Part shown: piece after piece, positions 52,085 through 63,523 of the stretch
How the letters are laid out: every line of letters starts with the position of its first letter
Position numbering within the stretch: the stretch's first letter is position 1
Origin: Candidatus Symbiopectobacterium endolongispinus
GTDB taxonomy: Bacteria; Pseudomonadota; Gammaproteobacteria; Enterobacterales; Enterobacteriaceae
Length of the DNA stretch: 64,000 bases
Direction: 5' to 3'
Assembly (NCBI RefSeq): GCF_018777385.1
Contig: NZ_JAFJYB010000002.1
Location: 558,001-622,000 of the forward strand
Position numbers and translations under genes: made by a program
Notes under the pieces: model-generated
What the model was told of the DNA's origin: nothing
Database searches by the model: none
Seen by the model: only the letters and a program-made list of their open reading frames with translations

Positions 52085-53788
52085 TTAGTTGGCAATAAAT
52101 CGCCTTTCGCTGGTGAGTACCTGTAACAGCAGCGGTAAACTTGGTTTTTCATCACGCAATTTTTCACCGTCGCTGTTGTAGGCATCGTAGCTGCCATTGG
52201 CTTCCAATTGGATGATCTGCTCTGGCGTTGTGATCATCAACGCACCGCGGTTTCCGTTCACCAGCCAGTTATTACGTCGCTGGGCCGCAAACAGGTCTTC
52301 CCCTTGCGCGTAGTCCGTGGCGGACGTTTTGACATGCAGCAAACGCTGCATCAACGTGACCATAACGTCTTTTTGATCCGTCATTTTACTGATGGTCTGC
52401 GCCGGTGTACCCGGCCAATGCACCACCAATGGGATCTGCCACTGTGAGCGACGGTAGCGGCTGCCTTTATCCTGTTCGCTGGATTTTGCCGTAATAATCA
52501 CGACGGTATTATCCAGTTTGCCTTGGCTTTGCAACGTATTAAGTATTGCGCTGATGTTTTGATCGGTGGCTTTAGCATACGTTAGGGCTCGGGTGCCAGT
52601 GGTGCCAAGCTCAATATAAGAAAACCACGGCGATGTGGGTTGCGTACCGGTTTCCAGCCACGTCTGCCACTGTTGAACGGTATCAACATCACGTTGAGTT
52701 ACCGGTACTGGCAGCGAAAAGTCTGACAGCAGTGCCTGGCGATAAAGCTGGTTATCAAAGCCGTTGCTTGAGAAAAGACCAAATTGATAGCCTTGTTGGT
52801 TCAGGGAACTCACTAACGCTGGTGGCGTGCGTGCACTCAATACCCCATCCATGTAGGTGGTCGAGATGCCATAGAACAGGTTGAACAGGCTGCTTTGGGC
52901 ATTCTGGCTTACATTGAAATGGTTACTGAAGTGCACGTTCTCTTCTGCAAAACGCATCAACTGCGGCATACGGATGAGCGGCAGTTGATCTGCCACCACA
53001 ATCAACAGATTGTAGCCGCTGCCGGCATCGCGGAACTGAATATTGTTCAGTGGGTATTCCAGCGTAATCGCCTCAGGGTTGCCCTGTAGGGCAATGCGTC
53101 GCTCATACGCTTGAGCGTCCAGCAGGCCGTGTTTTTCCAGAAATCGTCGCGCAGTCATCGGATAGGATAACGGTAATGTGGCGCGCTGCATGGTGATAGG
53201 TCGATAGAAGTTGGCATCGGCCCAGATATACATCATATGCGAGGCGAAAAACGCACTGATAAATACCGCGGCGACCGGCATGCCAATGCGGTGACGGTTC
53301 AGACTACGCAGTTTTTGCCAGCACCAGGTGCCAAACAGCATCTCAACCATGAAAATCACGAGGATGCCGATAAACATCAGTTGCCAGTCACGGGCCAGGT
53401 CACTTTGCTCTGGATTGATCACCAGCTCCCAGACGGTGAGATTCAAGTGCAGGTGGAAGCGGCTAAACACCTCCATATCCAGCAACAGCAGCGTCAGCCC
53501 TGCGGTTGCCAACGCCGCGGAAAGAAAACGCAGCAAACGCTGCGACATCACCACGAACGTCAAGGGAAAGACAATCAATAGGTAGACGGCGAAAACGATA
53601 AAACTAAAATGCCCCAGCCAACTGACAAGGGCATAGCTACGGCCAAGTAACGACGAGGGCCAATCCGCCACGAACAGATATCGGCTGCCCACCCCCAGAC
53701 TCAACAGGATGTTAAATAGCGCGAACCAATGCCCCAAACTGATCATCTGGGAAACTTTTTCGCGATAGTTGTGACGGTTGCTTACCAT
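52085..53788 (-). CDS. yejM: YejM/PbgA (LapC), inner-membrane regulator of lipopolysaccharide synthesis
   Basis: 567 residues, about 20 shorter than E. coli. Five N-terminal membrane helices (from SLGHWFALFNILLSLGVGSR) are followed by the conserved linker NFYRPITMQRATLPLSYPMT and a periplasmic sulfatase-like domain (DAGSGYNLLIVVADQLPLIR, VPLVVHWPG-like QIPLVVHWPGTP). The protein signals LPS status to LapB/FtsH to control LpxC and is essential in E. coli through its membrane part. The frame has no lesion, in keeping with essentiality. Confidence 0.95.
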   Translation of the reverse strand: MVSNRHNYREKVSQMISLGHWFALFNILLSLGVGSRYLFVADWPSSLLGRSYALVSWLGHFSFIVFAVYLLIVFPLTFVVMSQRLLRFLSAALATAGLTLLLLDMEVFSRFHLHLNLTVWELVINPEQSDLARDWQLMFIGILVIFMVEMLFGTWCWQKLRSLNRHRIGMPVAAVFISAFFASHMMYIWADANFYRPITMQRATLPLSYPMTARRFLEKHGLLDAQAYERRIALQGNPEAITLEYPLNNIQFRDAGSGYNLLIVVADQLPLIRMPQLMRFAEENVHFSNHFNVSQNAQSSLFNLFYGISTTYMDGVLSARTPPALVSSLNQQGYQFGLFSSNGFDNQLYRQALLSDFSLPVPVTQRDVDTVQQWQTWLETGTQPTSPWFSYIELGTTGTRALTYAKATDQNISAILNTLQSQGKLDNTVVIITAKSSEQDKGSRYRRSQWQIPLVVHWPGTPAQTISKMTDQKDVMVTLMQRLLHVKTSATDYAQGEDLFAAQRRNNWLVNGNRGALMITTPEQIIQLEANGSYDAYNSDGEKLRDEKPSLPLLLQVLTSERRFIAN

Positions 53789-53803
53789 AGCCTCTGGTCG
53801 GTG

Positions 53804-54031
53804 TTAGTGCGCGTTATTGGTAGTGATGGATGCCTGCAACGCATCAGCAAAAGAACGAGCCAATACCTGACGCTGCTCCGGTGCTACGCTGGTGTTGATA
53901 AGATTGGTGACCATGTTGCCCAAAACCATCAAGGAGAGGTCAGTAGGGGTACGGTGTTTTTCCAATACGCTTACCAATTCGGAAAGCACTTGTTCGACGA
54001 GTTCGTCACTGTAACGGGATAATTGTGCCAT
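53804..54031 (-). CDS. yejL: YejL family protein
   Basis: 75 residues, [20 protein letters not shown] and ADFAL-type [20 protein letters not shown], the usual UPF0352 length and sequence. Small helical dimer of unknown function. It lies 15 bases upstream of yejM in the same operon. Intact. Confidence 0.93.
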   Translation of the reverse strand: MAQLSRYSDELVEQVLSELVSVLEKHRTPTDLSLMVLGNMVTNLINTSVAPEQRQVLARSFADALQASITTNNAH

Positions 54032-54197
54032 AAAGGGGCGATTCTCAAGCTGATAAAGGGGAATATCTTACCGTAACGACCTGACGTTTTCCGCAATTTT
54101 ATCATTTTAGCCTCAACCTCTGGTGGCTGGAGGTTTTCTCTTGCAGGGGACCTGCGTTGGTGTTTGAATACGCTCCTTGCCAAAAGGAGAGTTTATC

Positions 54198-55195
54198 ATG
54201 AGTCTGGATATAGACCAGATTGCCTTGCATCAGCTTGTCAAACGTGATGAGCAAACGTTGGAGTTGGTGTTACGGGATTCGTTATTGGATGCCACCCCCG
54301 CCGTTGACGAGATGATGGCCGAGTTGCACCGCGTCTACAGTGCGAAAAACAAGGCCTACGGCGTGTTCGAGGAACAGAGCGAACTGGCCCAGGCACTGCG
54401 TGGCTGCCGTAAAGGGGAGGAGGATTTCCTCGGGTTTAGTCGTGCGGCCACCGCTCTGTTGCGTGATGAACTGGCGAAATATCCCTTTGCGGAGGGGGCA
54501 TCGTGCTGTTCTGCCAATACCGCTATCTGGCGGTTGAGTATCTGCTGGTGGCGGTGCTGAGCTGTTGTAGCAGCATGCGCGTCAATGAACAGTTGGATAT
54601 CAGCAGCACACACTACCTGGATATCCCTCATGCGGATATTGTGGCGCGTATCGATCTCACAGAATGGGAAACCAACCCGGAATCTCAATGCTATCTGACC
54701 TTCCTGAAAGGGCGGGTATGGTGCAAGGTCGCGGATTTCTTTATGGATTTCCTCGGTGCCAGCGCTGGGCTTGACGCAAAAGCGCAGAATCGCGGCCTGT
54801 TGCAGGCGGTAGACGATTATTGTGCCGATGCGCAGTTGGATAAAAACGAGCGTCAGCAGGTATACAGCTATTGCAATGAACAATTGCAGGCAGGGGAAGA
54901 GATAGAGGTTGCTGCGTTGTCGCAGGAGCTACCGCCGTTGGGAGAGAAAACCTTCCATGCTTTTTCAGAAGAGCAGGACTATGAATTGGAAGAGGGTTTC
55001 CCGGCGGATCGCAGCACGCTACGCCAACTGACCAAGTTTGCTGGCAGTGGCGGTGGGTTGACGATCAACTTTGATGCCATGCTGCTGGGCGAGCGTATCT
55101 TCTGGGATCCGACAACCGACACACTTACCATTAAAGCAACGCCGCCGAATTTGCGCGATCAGCTACAGCGCCGTTTAAGCAGCGGTGATAAATAA
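54198..55195 (+). pseudogene. yejK: yejK (ndpA), nucleoid-associated protein (homopolymer frameshift)
   Basis: ATG 54198 follows AAAAGGAGAG. The N-terminal half is normal to [10 protein letters not shown] run of five G at 54494-54498 then breaks the frame; six would give continuous [19 protein letters not shown]. The C-terminal half ([33 protein letters not shown]) is intact to the stop. YejK is a nucleoid protein that binds topoisomerase IV and gyrase. It is divergent from yejL-yejM. Confidence 0.93.
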
Positions 55196-55210
55196 GCGAC
55201 CAGAAAACGA

Positions 55211-55234
55211 AAAACGCCGCATAAGCGGCGTTTT
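55211..55234. terminator. bidirectional terminator between yejK and rplY
   Basis: Ten pairs AAAACGCCGC / GCGGCGTTTT with loop ATAA and T or A runs on both sides, between two convergent genes. Confidence 0.88.
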
Positions 55235-55295
55235 TCTTATCGACATTCTTGCTTGCTAGGAAAACTCGCAGCGTCCCACGGGTTTCCCCAAACGA

Positions 55296-55580
55296 TTAAG
55301 CGCGAACTAAGTCGATGTGAGTCAGTTTCGGCTTGTAAGCGTGACGCTGAACAGCCTGAACTTTCACTTTTTCTTCTTTACCATCGACAACCAGGGTCAG
55401 AACTTCGCCGTAAAAACCTTCTTTAGCTTCCAGGTTTTTAACGCTGTCGTGATCCAGGGCGATAGATACCGGCGCTTCCGCACCACCGTAGATGATGGCT
55501 GGGAATTTGCTGGCTGCGCGCAGGCGGCGGCTCGCACCCTTACCCTGCTCTTTACGTACTTCTGCGTTAATAGTGATCAT
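55296..55580 (-). CDS. rplY: ribosomal protein L25
   Basis: 94 residues, [20 protein letters not shown] to LTHIDLVRA, the short gammaproteobacterial form that binds 5S rRNA. Intact, with AGAAAA leader. Translation gene conserved despite decaying neighbours. Confidence 0.97.
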   Translation of the reverse strand: MITINAEVRKEQGKGASRRLRAASKFPAIIYGGAEAPVSIALDHDSVKNLEAKEGFYGEVLTLVVDGKEEKVKVQAVQRHAYKPKLTHIDLVRA

Positions 55581-55752
55581 GATTTTCTCTATTTTAGAAA
55601 ATACACCTGCTACAGGCGACCCAGCAACAGGTTAGGTTATTCGCAATGGGATGTGTTATTCACAATGGAACAGATTTGCTTTTGCATGACAAAAGCGGGC
55701 TGCATTCTAACGGAATATCCGCGTGGCGGCAAATGAAACCGTGTTACGCCAG

Positions 55753-57519
55753 CTAGCGTAATTCATTGGCGCGGCGAAAACGGCCTTCATAATCAAACAG
55801 TTTTTCCCTCACTTGCCAAAAGCCTTGCCGCTGTTTGCCTTGGCGTCGCGCCACGACAAAGTCCGGCGCACGCAGGGCGGCCTGTTGGCGCAAGATATCC
55901 TGTGCGTATTGCCATGTCAGCACTAGCCCCGGCGCACGTTGGTGCACCCGTAAAAACTGCTGAGTAAATACGCAGCGCTGGGCAGGCGTATGCAGGCGAA
56001 AACGTTCGCTGACGTCCGCGCCGTCTTCATCAACATAGGTGATCTTTAGCATTCACCTTTCTCATCCTGTCCAGTCGTCATCTGCATGCCGCTACAGCGC
56101 AGCACCAGGGCATCTTTCAACTTGAGTGCGGCTTTTAGCATGTCGTCAGGATCGACCATAATGTGATCGCATTGGTGGCAACGGCGCGCGGCAATGTCAT
56201 TTTCGGCACCACATTCCGGGCATACTTTAAAGCGGAAACGGTTAATCGCACTGCGTTCGAACACCGTTGTCGTCTTCTTCATAGCCCTGGCAGCGGCGAC
56301 CATAGTGTTCGACGATATCACCCTCCGCCGTGGTTTTTCCCAAAAACAGGTTGGCAAAACCGCACTGCGGGCAAAGCACCTGTACCGGCTGGCTCCCGCT
56401 GTGCGGTTTATGGCTGCCTACTTCCGGCATATACAAATCATGGGTATTCCCTGCGTAATCCAGAATCAGGCAATCCGTTTTTCCTAGCGATAGGCGCAGG
56501 CCACGTCCAACGATCTGCTGATACAGGCTGACGGATTCCGTCGGGCGCAGGATAGCGATGACGTCAACGTGCGGCGCATCAAAGCCCGTCGTCAACACCG
56601 CCACATTGACCAGATAGTGCAACTGTTGCTGCTTAAAGGAAGCGATCAGCGCATCGCGTTCTGCGGCAGGGGTTTCCCCGCTGATAAAAGCGGCTTTTTC
56701 TGAAGGCAACAGACTGTGTATTTCCCGGGCGTGCTCCACAGTCGCCGCAAAGATCATCACGCCTTTACGCTCAGTGCCGTAGCTGACTATCTTATTGACA
56801 ATCTGTGGCGTCACGCGCTGCTGCCGTCGTAATTCACGGTTGAGTTCCGCTTCGTTGAACAGGTCGTGGGACTGCACGCTCAAACGACTGAAATCGTATT
56901 GCACTACTGGCATATCCAGGCGCTGCGGCGGTACCAGAAAGCCGTGTTTGATCATGTAACGCAGCGGGAGTTCATAGATACAGTCGCGAAACAGGCATTG
57001 TTCATCACCGCGAATCATGCCGTGGTAGTGATATTGATAAATCCAGCCTTTGCCAAGGCGGTAAGGCGTTGCGGTAAGGCCGAGCAGGCGCAGTGCGTGG
57101 TTTTGTGCGCGCAGGTGCGTAATGATTTGCTGATATTGACTGTCATCGTCATCGCTGATGCGGTGACATTCATCGATGATCAGTAGCGAGAACTGGGTAA
57201 AGGCAGGCAGATTTCGCGCCACGGATTGCACGCTGCCAAACATCACTTTGCCTTCGCTGCGGCGTTGGTTAAGTCCGGCAGCAAAAATGTCGGCATCCAA
57301 TCCCCAGGCGCAATATTTAGCGTGATTCTGTTCAACCAGCTCTTTGACATGCGCCAGCACCAACACGCGCCCTCGCGCTAACCGCGCCAGTTCGGCAATC
57401 ACCAGACTCTTTCCTGCGCCGGTGGGCAGTACGATCAGCGCAGGGTGTTGATATTGGCGAAAATAGGCCAGCGTGGCGGAAACTGCCTCCTGTTGATATG
57501 GGCGTAAGGTGAACGCCAT
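55753..57519 (-). pseudogene. radD: radD (yejH), superfamily 2 helicase-like repair protein (two frameshifts)
   Basis: [20 protein letters not shown], Walker [20 protein letters not shown] box [14 protein letters not shown], motif [17 protein letters not shown] and motif [13 protein letters not shown] are present. A one-base shift near 56244 splits TQCD from [20 protein letters not shown], within the zinc-finger region (four CxxC cysteines kept overall). A second near 56046 splits DEKGE from [17 protein letters not shown]. RadD aids post-replication repair with SSB. The core helicase half remains open. Confidence 0.93.
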
Positions 57520-57522
57520 GGC

Positions 57523-57762
57523 TTAGTGTTGGCAGATCTTGCTGGCTGCCGTGTTAAACCCTGCTTCCTGTGGGATAAACTTGCCTTTGTTTGCCAGAAA
57601 ATCCACCAGCATGGCCGCGCTTATGTCGGCAGCGGAGCAGGTATGAAAGCGTGCGTCGGCACCGAAACGCGCTTCAGTGGCGGCAATCAGCCCCTCAGTG
57701 GTGTAGGATTCGGCAGAATCCAGCATCATATGCAGTACTTCATGACTGTGAATAGATGACAT
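57523..57762 (-). CDS. YecH-family metal-binding protein
   Basis: 79 residues with HSHEVLHMML, ARFGADARFHTCSAADISAA and the C-terminal KICQH. The His and Cys residues are conserved in this DUF2492 family. No enzymatic role is known. It lies three bases upstream of radD in the same direction. Intact, while radD is not. Confidence 0.88.
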   Translation of the reverse strand: MSSIHSHEVLHMMLDSAESYTTEGLIAATEARFGADARFHTCSAADISAAMLVDFLANKGKFIPQEAGFNTAASKICQH

Positions 57763-57989
57763 CGTGTGCTCCTGTAATAACCCTGAAAATAAAAGATGTA
57801 TTTATTCTATATTTTTATGCGCCAGGGGCGAACCATCGCCTACGATTAATGAAAAGCAATCGCACATTTTGTGCGTATCCATGATCACAGATGGGGGAAA
57901 ACGTCGGACATTCTAGGAGCAATCGTCATCACTCGCTATACTATGGCATGATTTTCCTTCCTTAACACAGACAGGCACTTGATTTTCTC

Positions 57990-58691
57990 ATGCGATTGGA
58001 CAAATTTTTATCCCAGCAACTCGGGATCAGCCGTGCATTGGTAGCACGGGAGCTGCGTGCGCAGCGCGTTACCGTTGATGGTGAGGTGGTTAAAAGCGGC
58101 GCATTCGAATTGGCACCTGAACATCAGGTTGAGTTCGATGGCAACGCGCTGGTGCAGCAGAATGGCCCGCGCTACTTCATGCTTAACAAGCCGCAAGGGT
58201 ACGTGTGTTCAACGGAAGATCCGGATCACCCGACCATTCTCTATTTTATCGATGAGCCAGTTGCGCCCAAACTGCATGCTGCGGGTCGACTGGATATTGA
58301 CACCACCGGGCTGGTATTGCTGACTGACGATGGACAATGGTCGCACCGCATTACATCGCCCAAGCATCACTGTGAAAAAACCTATCTGGTCACGCTCGAA
58401 CTGCCGCTGGCAGAGGATACGGCACACCAGTTTGAGCAGGGGGTGCAACTGCACGGTGAAAAATCGCTGACCAAACCCGCGCAACTGGAAAAGCTGGATG
58501 ACCATCAGGTCCGGTTAACCATCGGGGAAGGGCGCTACCACCAGGTCAAACGGATGTTCGCCGCCGTGGGAAATCGCGTGGTTGAGTTACACCGTGAGCG
58601 CATTGGTGCCATTGCACTGGATGACACGCTTGAGCCGGGCGAGTATCGCGCACTGACGGAAGAAGAAGTGACCAGCGTTTTGCCGCATTGA
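57990..58691 (+). CDS. rsuA: RsuA, 16S rRNA pseudouridine-516 synthase
   Basis: 233 residues. An N-terminal S4 RNA-binding domain ([20 protein letters not shown]) is followed by the catalytic domain with [16 protein letters not shown], where the Asp is the nucleophile, and [17 protein letters not shown]. It isomerises U516 in the 16S rRNA. Intact. A 227-base spacer separates it from the divergent yecH-like gene. Confidence 0.96.
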   Translation: MRLDKFLSQQLGISRALVARELRAQRVTVDGEVVKSGAFELAPEHQVEFDGNALVQQNGPRYFMLNKPQGYVCSTEDPDHPTILYFIDEPVAPKLHAAGRLDIDTTGLVLLTDDGQWSHRITSPKHHCEKTYLVTLELPLAEDTAHQFEQGVQLHGEKSLTKPAQLEKLDDHQVRLTIGEGRYHQVKRMFAAVGNRVVELHRERIGAIALDDTLEPGEYRALTEEEVTSVLPH

Positions 58692-58703
58692 GCCGATTTG
58701 CGC

Positions 58704-58721
58704 CATACTGCATGCAGTATG
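58704..58721. promoter_or_regulatory. 18-base perfect palindrome between rsuA and bcr
   Basis: CATACTGCA-TGCAGTATG, 12 bases after the rsuA stop and about 145 before bcr. No T run follows, so it is not a usual terminator. An operator for a bcr regulator is possible. Confidence 0.5.
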
Positions 58722-58864
58722 CGTTATGCGCTTGTCATCCACCTGATGTAAACACGATGCGCCGCTGAACCGGTCATCAAGCCTATTTCAACCGTCACCG
58801 TGGTGGAGACCTGCCGCTGCGGTGAATTTTTTTGTTTTGCGGGCAACACTCTGGGAGACATGCA

Positions 58865-60039
58865 GTGGGGAAAGCGCCATCACATATTGGCTTGATTTTT
58901 ATTCTTGGCTTGTTGTCGATGCTGACACCGTTTGCCATCGATATGTACCTGCCGGCGCTGCCGGTGATTGCCAAAGAGTTCGGCGTGGAGCCGGGCCAGG
59001 TGCAGATGACGTTAAGCGCCTACATCATGGGGTTTGCTATCGGTCAGTTATTCTACGGCCCGATGGCGGACAGCCTGGGACGTAAACCCGTCATACTGGG
59101 GGGGAACGCTGGTCTTTATGTTGGCTGGCGTGGCCTGCGCGCTGGCGCAAACCATTGAACAGCTCACCGTGCTGCGGATGCTGCACGGCTTGTCTGCGGC
59201 TGCGGTGGTGATTAATGCGCTGATGCGTGACACCTTCGCCAAAGATGAATTTTCGCGCATGATGTCATTTGTGATGCTGGCCATGACGGTCGCACCGCTG
59301 TTGGCGCCGATGTTGGGCGGCGTGTTGCTGCTATGGTTTAGCTGGCATGCGATTTTCTGGACGCTGGCCGGGCTGTCACTGATTGCCTCGGTGCTGGTGA
59401 TGCGCTTTGTCAAAGAGTCGTTGCCGGTAGAAAAACGCCAGCCGTTCCATTTTCGTACCACTGCCGGGAATTTCGCCTCGCTGTTTCGCCACAAAAAAGT
59501 CTTTAGCTACATGGTGGCAAGCGGGTTTTCGTTTTCTGGCATGTTTTCTTTTTTAAGCGCTGGTCCTTTTGTCTATATCGATCTCTACGGTGTGTCTCCG
59601 CAACATTTCGGCTATTACTTTGCCCTGAACGTGGTCTTTCCGTTCCTGACCACCTACACCAATAGCCGTGTGGTGCGCCGCTTGGGCGCGAATCAGATGT
59701 TTCGCATCGGGCTGCTGATACAGTTTGTTGTCGGTATTGCGTTGGTGGTTATCTACGCGTTGGATCTGGGCTTCTTGCCGTTGGTGTTGGGAGTGGCTAT
59801 ATATGTCGGCTGTGTTGCGATGGTGATGTCAAATGCCATGGCCGTGATACTGGATGATTTTCCGCATATGGCGGGCTGCATCCTCGCTAGCTGGCACGCT
59901 ACGCTTTGGCATGGGCGCACTGGTCGGAAGCCTGCTGTCACTGGTGAGTTTTACCAGCGCCTGGCCGATGATCGTCTCCATGTCACTCTGTTCCGTTGCC
60001 GCCTTCCTGCTTTACGGTTACGCAGCCCGCTCTCGCTGA
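58865..60039 (+). pseudogene. bcr: bcr, bicyclomycin/multidrug MFS exporter (homopolymer and second frameshift)
   Basis: GTG 58865 with GGGAGA upstream. [20 protein letters not shown] and [14 protein letters not shown] are characteristic of Bcr/CflA transporters. A seven-G run at 59098-59104 breaks the frame; six G would give [21 protein letters not shown] second shift near 59885 (DDFPHMAG then [16 protein letters not shown]) precedes the last helices. The 12-helix length is otherwise normal. Located after rsuA as in E. coli. Confidence 0.92.
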
Positions 60040-60052
60040 TTCCGTCCCTTTT

Positions 60053-60084
60053 TTCCGTTTGCCGCAGTGATGCGGCAAACGGAA
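60053..60084. terminator. strong hairpin after bcr
   Basis: Fourteen perfect pairs TTCCGTTTGCCGCA / TGCGGCAAACGGAA with a GTGA loop. A T run precedes rather than follows it, so it is more a stem-loop or attenuator-like structure than a classical terminator. Confidence 0.6.
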
Positions 60085-60504
60085 CCCTCTCGTTGCTGAC
60101 ATTTAACGTCGGGCTCCATTATTTTGATCTTTCCTTTTTGTTCACGGTCAAGTGTTATCGATGTCACATTGTCTTTTTTTAGAATGTTGTTCTATAAATG
60201 TAAAATGTATGGTGTATGATTTAAAAGTAAACAATGTAAATAAAAGGGGTTGAGATATTGTAGGGAAAGCGTTAAATATAGGGCAACCTATAAAATCTTA
60301 AAATGTGATCAACGTGGCATTAATCAGTATTGCAATCATTTCCATTCGCTAAGAAGGGTGACTTATGATTATTGCAACGCGGATTCTTGTAGAAATGCTC
60401 ATTCAGCAGTGCCGCCATATTCGGACACTAAGAGTAAACGTTTTTTCTTTGACGCCAATGTCATTGCGTTTGTTCACCATCATCATACCTGAGGGAAAGT
60501 AATA
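60085..60504. other. gap between bcr and yejG
   Basis: About 420 AT-rich bases, possibly once carrying promoter signals of yejG. No gene, riboswitch or repeat could be recognised. A GAGGGAAAG ribosome site lies just before yejG. Confidence 0.5.
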
Positions 60505-60864
60505 GTGGACACTCTCCAACTTTCGGTAGTGCATCGTTTGCCGCAAAGTTATCGTTGGCTATCGGGCTTCGCTGGTATCAAGGTGGAACCGATTCCGCTG
60601 AGCGGTATTCCCCTGCGGGGACGAGATTAGGACAACAACCTGATTGGCTTTAAATTATTAAGCCACGACGGTGAAATGGCCTGGGTTATTTTACGTCAGT
60701 TGAACCAGTCCCTGGCTGAAATTCAGATTGATTGTGCCGTGTTGGAATGGGAAGGGGAACCCTGTCTGTTTTTACACCGTGATGATGAAAGTACAGAATT
60801 GTGTCGTCTTAAAAATGTGGGCGTCGCCATCGCGGAACCCCTGAGTGCGCTCTATCCGTTTTAA
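60505..60864 (+). pseudogene. yejG: yejG (nonsense codon)
   Basis: From GTG 60505 the frame reads [20 protein letters not shown] like E. coli YejG. It is cut by TAG at 60628-60630 in GRD-DNNLIGFKLL, then is open to AIAEPLSALYPF. The 119-codon length is normal (E. coli 114). YejG function is unclear, with reports linking it to aminoglycoside tolerance. The upstream half around SGIPLRGR is also diverged. Confidence 0.87.
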
Positions 60865-60900
60865 ACGCCATGCTTCTGCCATGACATGGCGCGTGTGCCT

Positions 60901-62496
60901 TTATAGGGTAGCCATGCGCAGCAGTTCTTGTGTATAGGCGCTCTGAGGCGCGGAAAAAACTTGTTCACAACGCCCTTGTTCTACCACCTCACCTTGACGC
61001 AGTACGATAACCTGATGGCACAGCGCACGCACCACATGTAGGTCATGGCTAATGAACAGATAAGCCAGTTGGCGTTTTTGCTGCAAGGTTTTCAATAATG
61101 TCAGAATCTGCGCCTGTACGGTTCTGTCCAGTGACGAGGTGGGTTCGTCAAGGATCAGTAGTGCGGGTTCGAGCACTAGCGCCCTGGCGATAGCAATACG
61201 CTGCCGCTGGCCACCGGAGAATTCAGACGGGTAGCGGTGACGAAATTCGGGATTAAGGCCGACTTCGCGCATCACCTCAATAACCCGCTGTTCTCGATCG
61301 GAGGCACTCATCTTCTGGTGCACTTCCAGCCCTTCTTCGATAATTTGCAGCGCGGTGCGCCGTGGATTCAACGACGAATTGGGATCCTGAAACACCACCT
61401 GGATCTGGCTACGCAGTGGTAACATTTGACGGCGATTAAATTGGTGCAGCGGTTGTTCATCAAACACAATGTTACCGCGTGAGGCGATGAGCCGTAACAA
61501 TGCCAGTCCTGTAGTACTTTTCCCTGAACCGGATTCCCCCACCAGTCCCAGACTTTCGCCACGACGTAAGGTGAAATTCAACCCATTGATGACGGTTTTT
61601 TCTGCCACTGTGCGGCGCAATAGTCCACGCTTAATGGGAAATGAAATCGAGAGCTTTTCTACGCGTAGCAGCGTCGGTGTATCATCCGGCAGAGGCAGCG
61701 CGGAACCGGAGGGCTCGGCATCCAGCAACTGTCGGGTGTAGCTGTGCTGCGGCGCGGCGAAGAGGTCGCGGCAACGATTTTGTTCTACGCAGCGCCCACC
61801 CTGCATTACGGCAACCTTGTCTGCCAGTTGCTTGACGATATTCAGGTTATGCGTGATGAACAGCAGGCTCATACCCAACTCGTGTTTCAGTTCACGCAAC
61901 AAGGTGAGGATTTGTGCCTGTACGGTGACATCTAGCGCGGTAGTTGGCTCATCAGCAATCAGCAAATCTGGCTGCATCAGCAGGGCCATCGCGATCATCA
62001 CCCGTTGGCGTTCACCGCCCGACAGTTGATGAGGAAAGTCTTTCAGGCGCGTCTGTGCCTGTCGTATGCCAACGCGATCCAAACAGGTAAGCACTTCACT
62101 GCGCGCAACGTCTCGTGTCATTGCACGGTGCAACGTCAACACTTCCATCAATTGCTTTTCAATGCTGTGCAGCTGGTTCAGTGACACCATCGGTTCTTGG
62201 AAGATCATGGCGATACGGTTGCCGCGCAGTTCGCGTAACCGTGTTTCTGGCGCATGCAGCAGCGATTCGCCGTCAAACAGGATATCCCCTTGAGGATAGA
62301 TAACCGGTGGATAAGGCAGCAGGCGCAGCACCGACAGCGCAGTGACACTCTTGCCCGAGCCGGATTCACCCACCAGCGCCAGCGTTTCACCGCGCTCGAC
62401 GTTTAAGGATACTGAATCCACCACTTGATGCACCTGCTCACCCTGGTGAAATGCGATGCTGAGATCCTGAATCTGTAACAGCGGAGTTGGGTTCAT
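60901..62496 (-). CDS. yejF: YejF, peptide ABC transporter ATPase (two fused domains)
   Basis: 531 residues. Both ATP-binding domains are complete: Walker [15 protein letters not shown] and [14 protein letters not shown], signatures [13 protein letters not shown] and [15 protein letters not shown], Walker [14 protein letters not shown] and [13 protein letters not shown]. It powers YejBE import of oligopeptides, including microcin C, from the YejA binding protein. ATG 62496 is chosen because [16 protein letters not shown] matches the family. It overlaps with or abuts yejE (stop at 62498). Intact. Confidence 0.95.
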   Translation of the reverse strand: MNPTPLLQIQDLSIAFHQGEQVHQVVDSVSLNVERGETLALVGESGSGKSVTALSVLRLLPYPPVIYPQGDILFDGESLLHAPETRLRELRGNRIAMIFQEPMVSLNQLHSIEKQLMEVLTLHRAMTRDVARSEVLTCLDRVGIRQAQTRLKDFPHQLSGGERQRVMIAMALLMQPDLLIADEPTTALDVTVQAQILTLLRELKHELGMSLLFITHNLNIVKQLADKVAVMQGGRCVEQNRCRDLFAAPQHSYTRQLLDAEPSGSALPLPDDTPTLLRVEKLSISFPIKRGLLRRTVAEKTVINGLNFTLRRGESLGLVGESGSGKSTTGLALLRLIASRGNIVFDEQPLHQFNRRQMLPLRSQIQVVFQDPNSSLNPRRTALQIIEEGLEVHQKMSASDREQRVIEVMREVGLNPEFRHRYPSEFSGGQRQRIAIARALVLEPALLILDEPTSSLDRTVQAQILTLLKTLQQKRQLAYLFISHDLHVVRALCHQVIVLRQGEVVEQGRCEQVFSAPQSAYTQELLRMATL

Positions 62497-62497
62497 A

Positions 62498-63523
62498 TCA
62501 ATGTGCCTTGCTGGGATCAAAAGCGTCGCGCACCGCTTCGCCAATAAAAATCAGTAACGACAACAGGGTTGCCAACACCAGAAATACGGTAATGCCGAGC
62601 CAGGGAGCCTGAAGATTGTTCTTGCCCTCCAGCAGCAGTGCTCCCAGTGACGGCAAGCCGACTGGAAGTCCAAACCCCAGAAAATCGAGCGATGTCAGGG
62701 TAGTGATTGAGCTGCACAAAATAAAGGGCAGAAACGTTAACGTCGCGACCATGGCGTTAGGCAGCATACTGCGCATCATGATTACCCGATCGCTTACCCC
62801 CATGGCCTGCGCCGCGCGAATGTAGTCGAAATTACGGGTTCGTAGGAATTCGGCGCGTACCACGCTCACCAAGCTCATCCAACCAAACAGGATAGTGATG
62901 CCCAGCAGCCACCAGAAATCAGGTTGGATAACACTGGACAGCAAGATAATCAGGAACAGGGTCGGCATACCAGACCAAACTTCGATAAAGCGCTGCCCCC
63001 ACAAATCGAGCCTGCCACCGTAGTAACCCTGCGTTGCGCCGACCACAATGCCAATCAGGCTGGAGAACAAGGTCAGTGAAAGCCCAAATAGCAGGGAAAT
63101 GCGAAAGCCGTACAGCACTTGCGCTACCACATCTTTTCCCTGACTGTCTGTGCCGAGCCAATTCAGTCCGGAAGGCGGGGAGGGGAATGACTGGGTAGTG
63201 GCATAGTTAATGGTATCGTAGCGATAACGGATCGGCGGCCAGATACTCCAGCCATGTTGCGCGATACGCGCCGCCACGTAGGGATCGCGAAAATCCGTGG
63301 TGGTGGCAAACTGGCCGCCGAAGGTGGTTTCAGGGTAATTCACCAGCAACGGCGTATAGAAACTGTTGTCATAGCGCACCAGCAGCGGTTTGTCATTGGC
63401 CAGCAGTTCGGCGAACAGGCTGAGGGTAAACAACACCAGAAAGATCCACAGTGACCAGTAGCCACGGCGATTGGCGCGGAAACGGGCCCAGCGCGCCAAA
63501 TTTATTGGGCTGATTCGGCTCAT
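62498..63523 (-). CDS. yejE: YejE, peptide ABC transporter permease
   Basis: 341 residues, OppC-type permease. An N-terminal helix is followed by the long periplasmic loop ([20 protein letters not shown]) and the permease domain with EAA-type [20 protein letters not shown]. The start overlaps the yejB stop by ATGA. Intact; pairs with YejB and YejF for peptide uptake. Confidence 0.95.
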   Translation of the reverse strand: MSRISPINLARWARFRANRRGYWSLWIFLVLFTLSLFAELLANDKPLLVRYDNSFYTPLLVNYPETTFGGQFATTTDFRDPYVAARIAQHGWSIWPPIRYRYDTINYATTQSFPSPPSGLNWLGTDSQGKDVVAQVLYGFRISLLFGLSLTLFSSLIGIVVGATQGYYGGRLDLWGQRFIEVWSGMPTLFLIILLSSVIQPDFWWLLGITILFGWMSLVSVVRAEFLRTRNFDYIRAAQAMGVSDRVIMMRSMLPNAMVATLTFLPFILCSSITTLTSLDFLGFGLPVGLPSLGALLLEGKNNLQAPWLGITVFLVLATLLSLLIFIGEAVRDAFDPSKAH

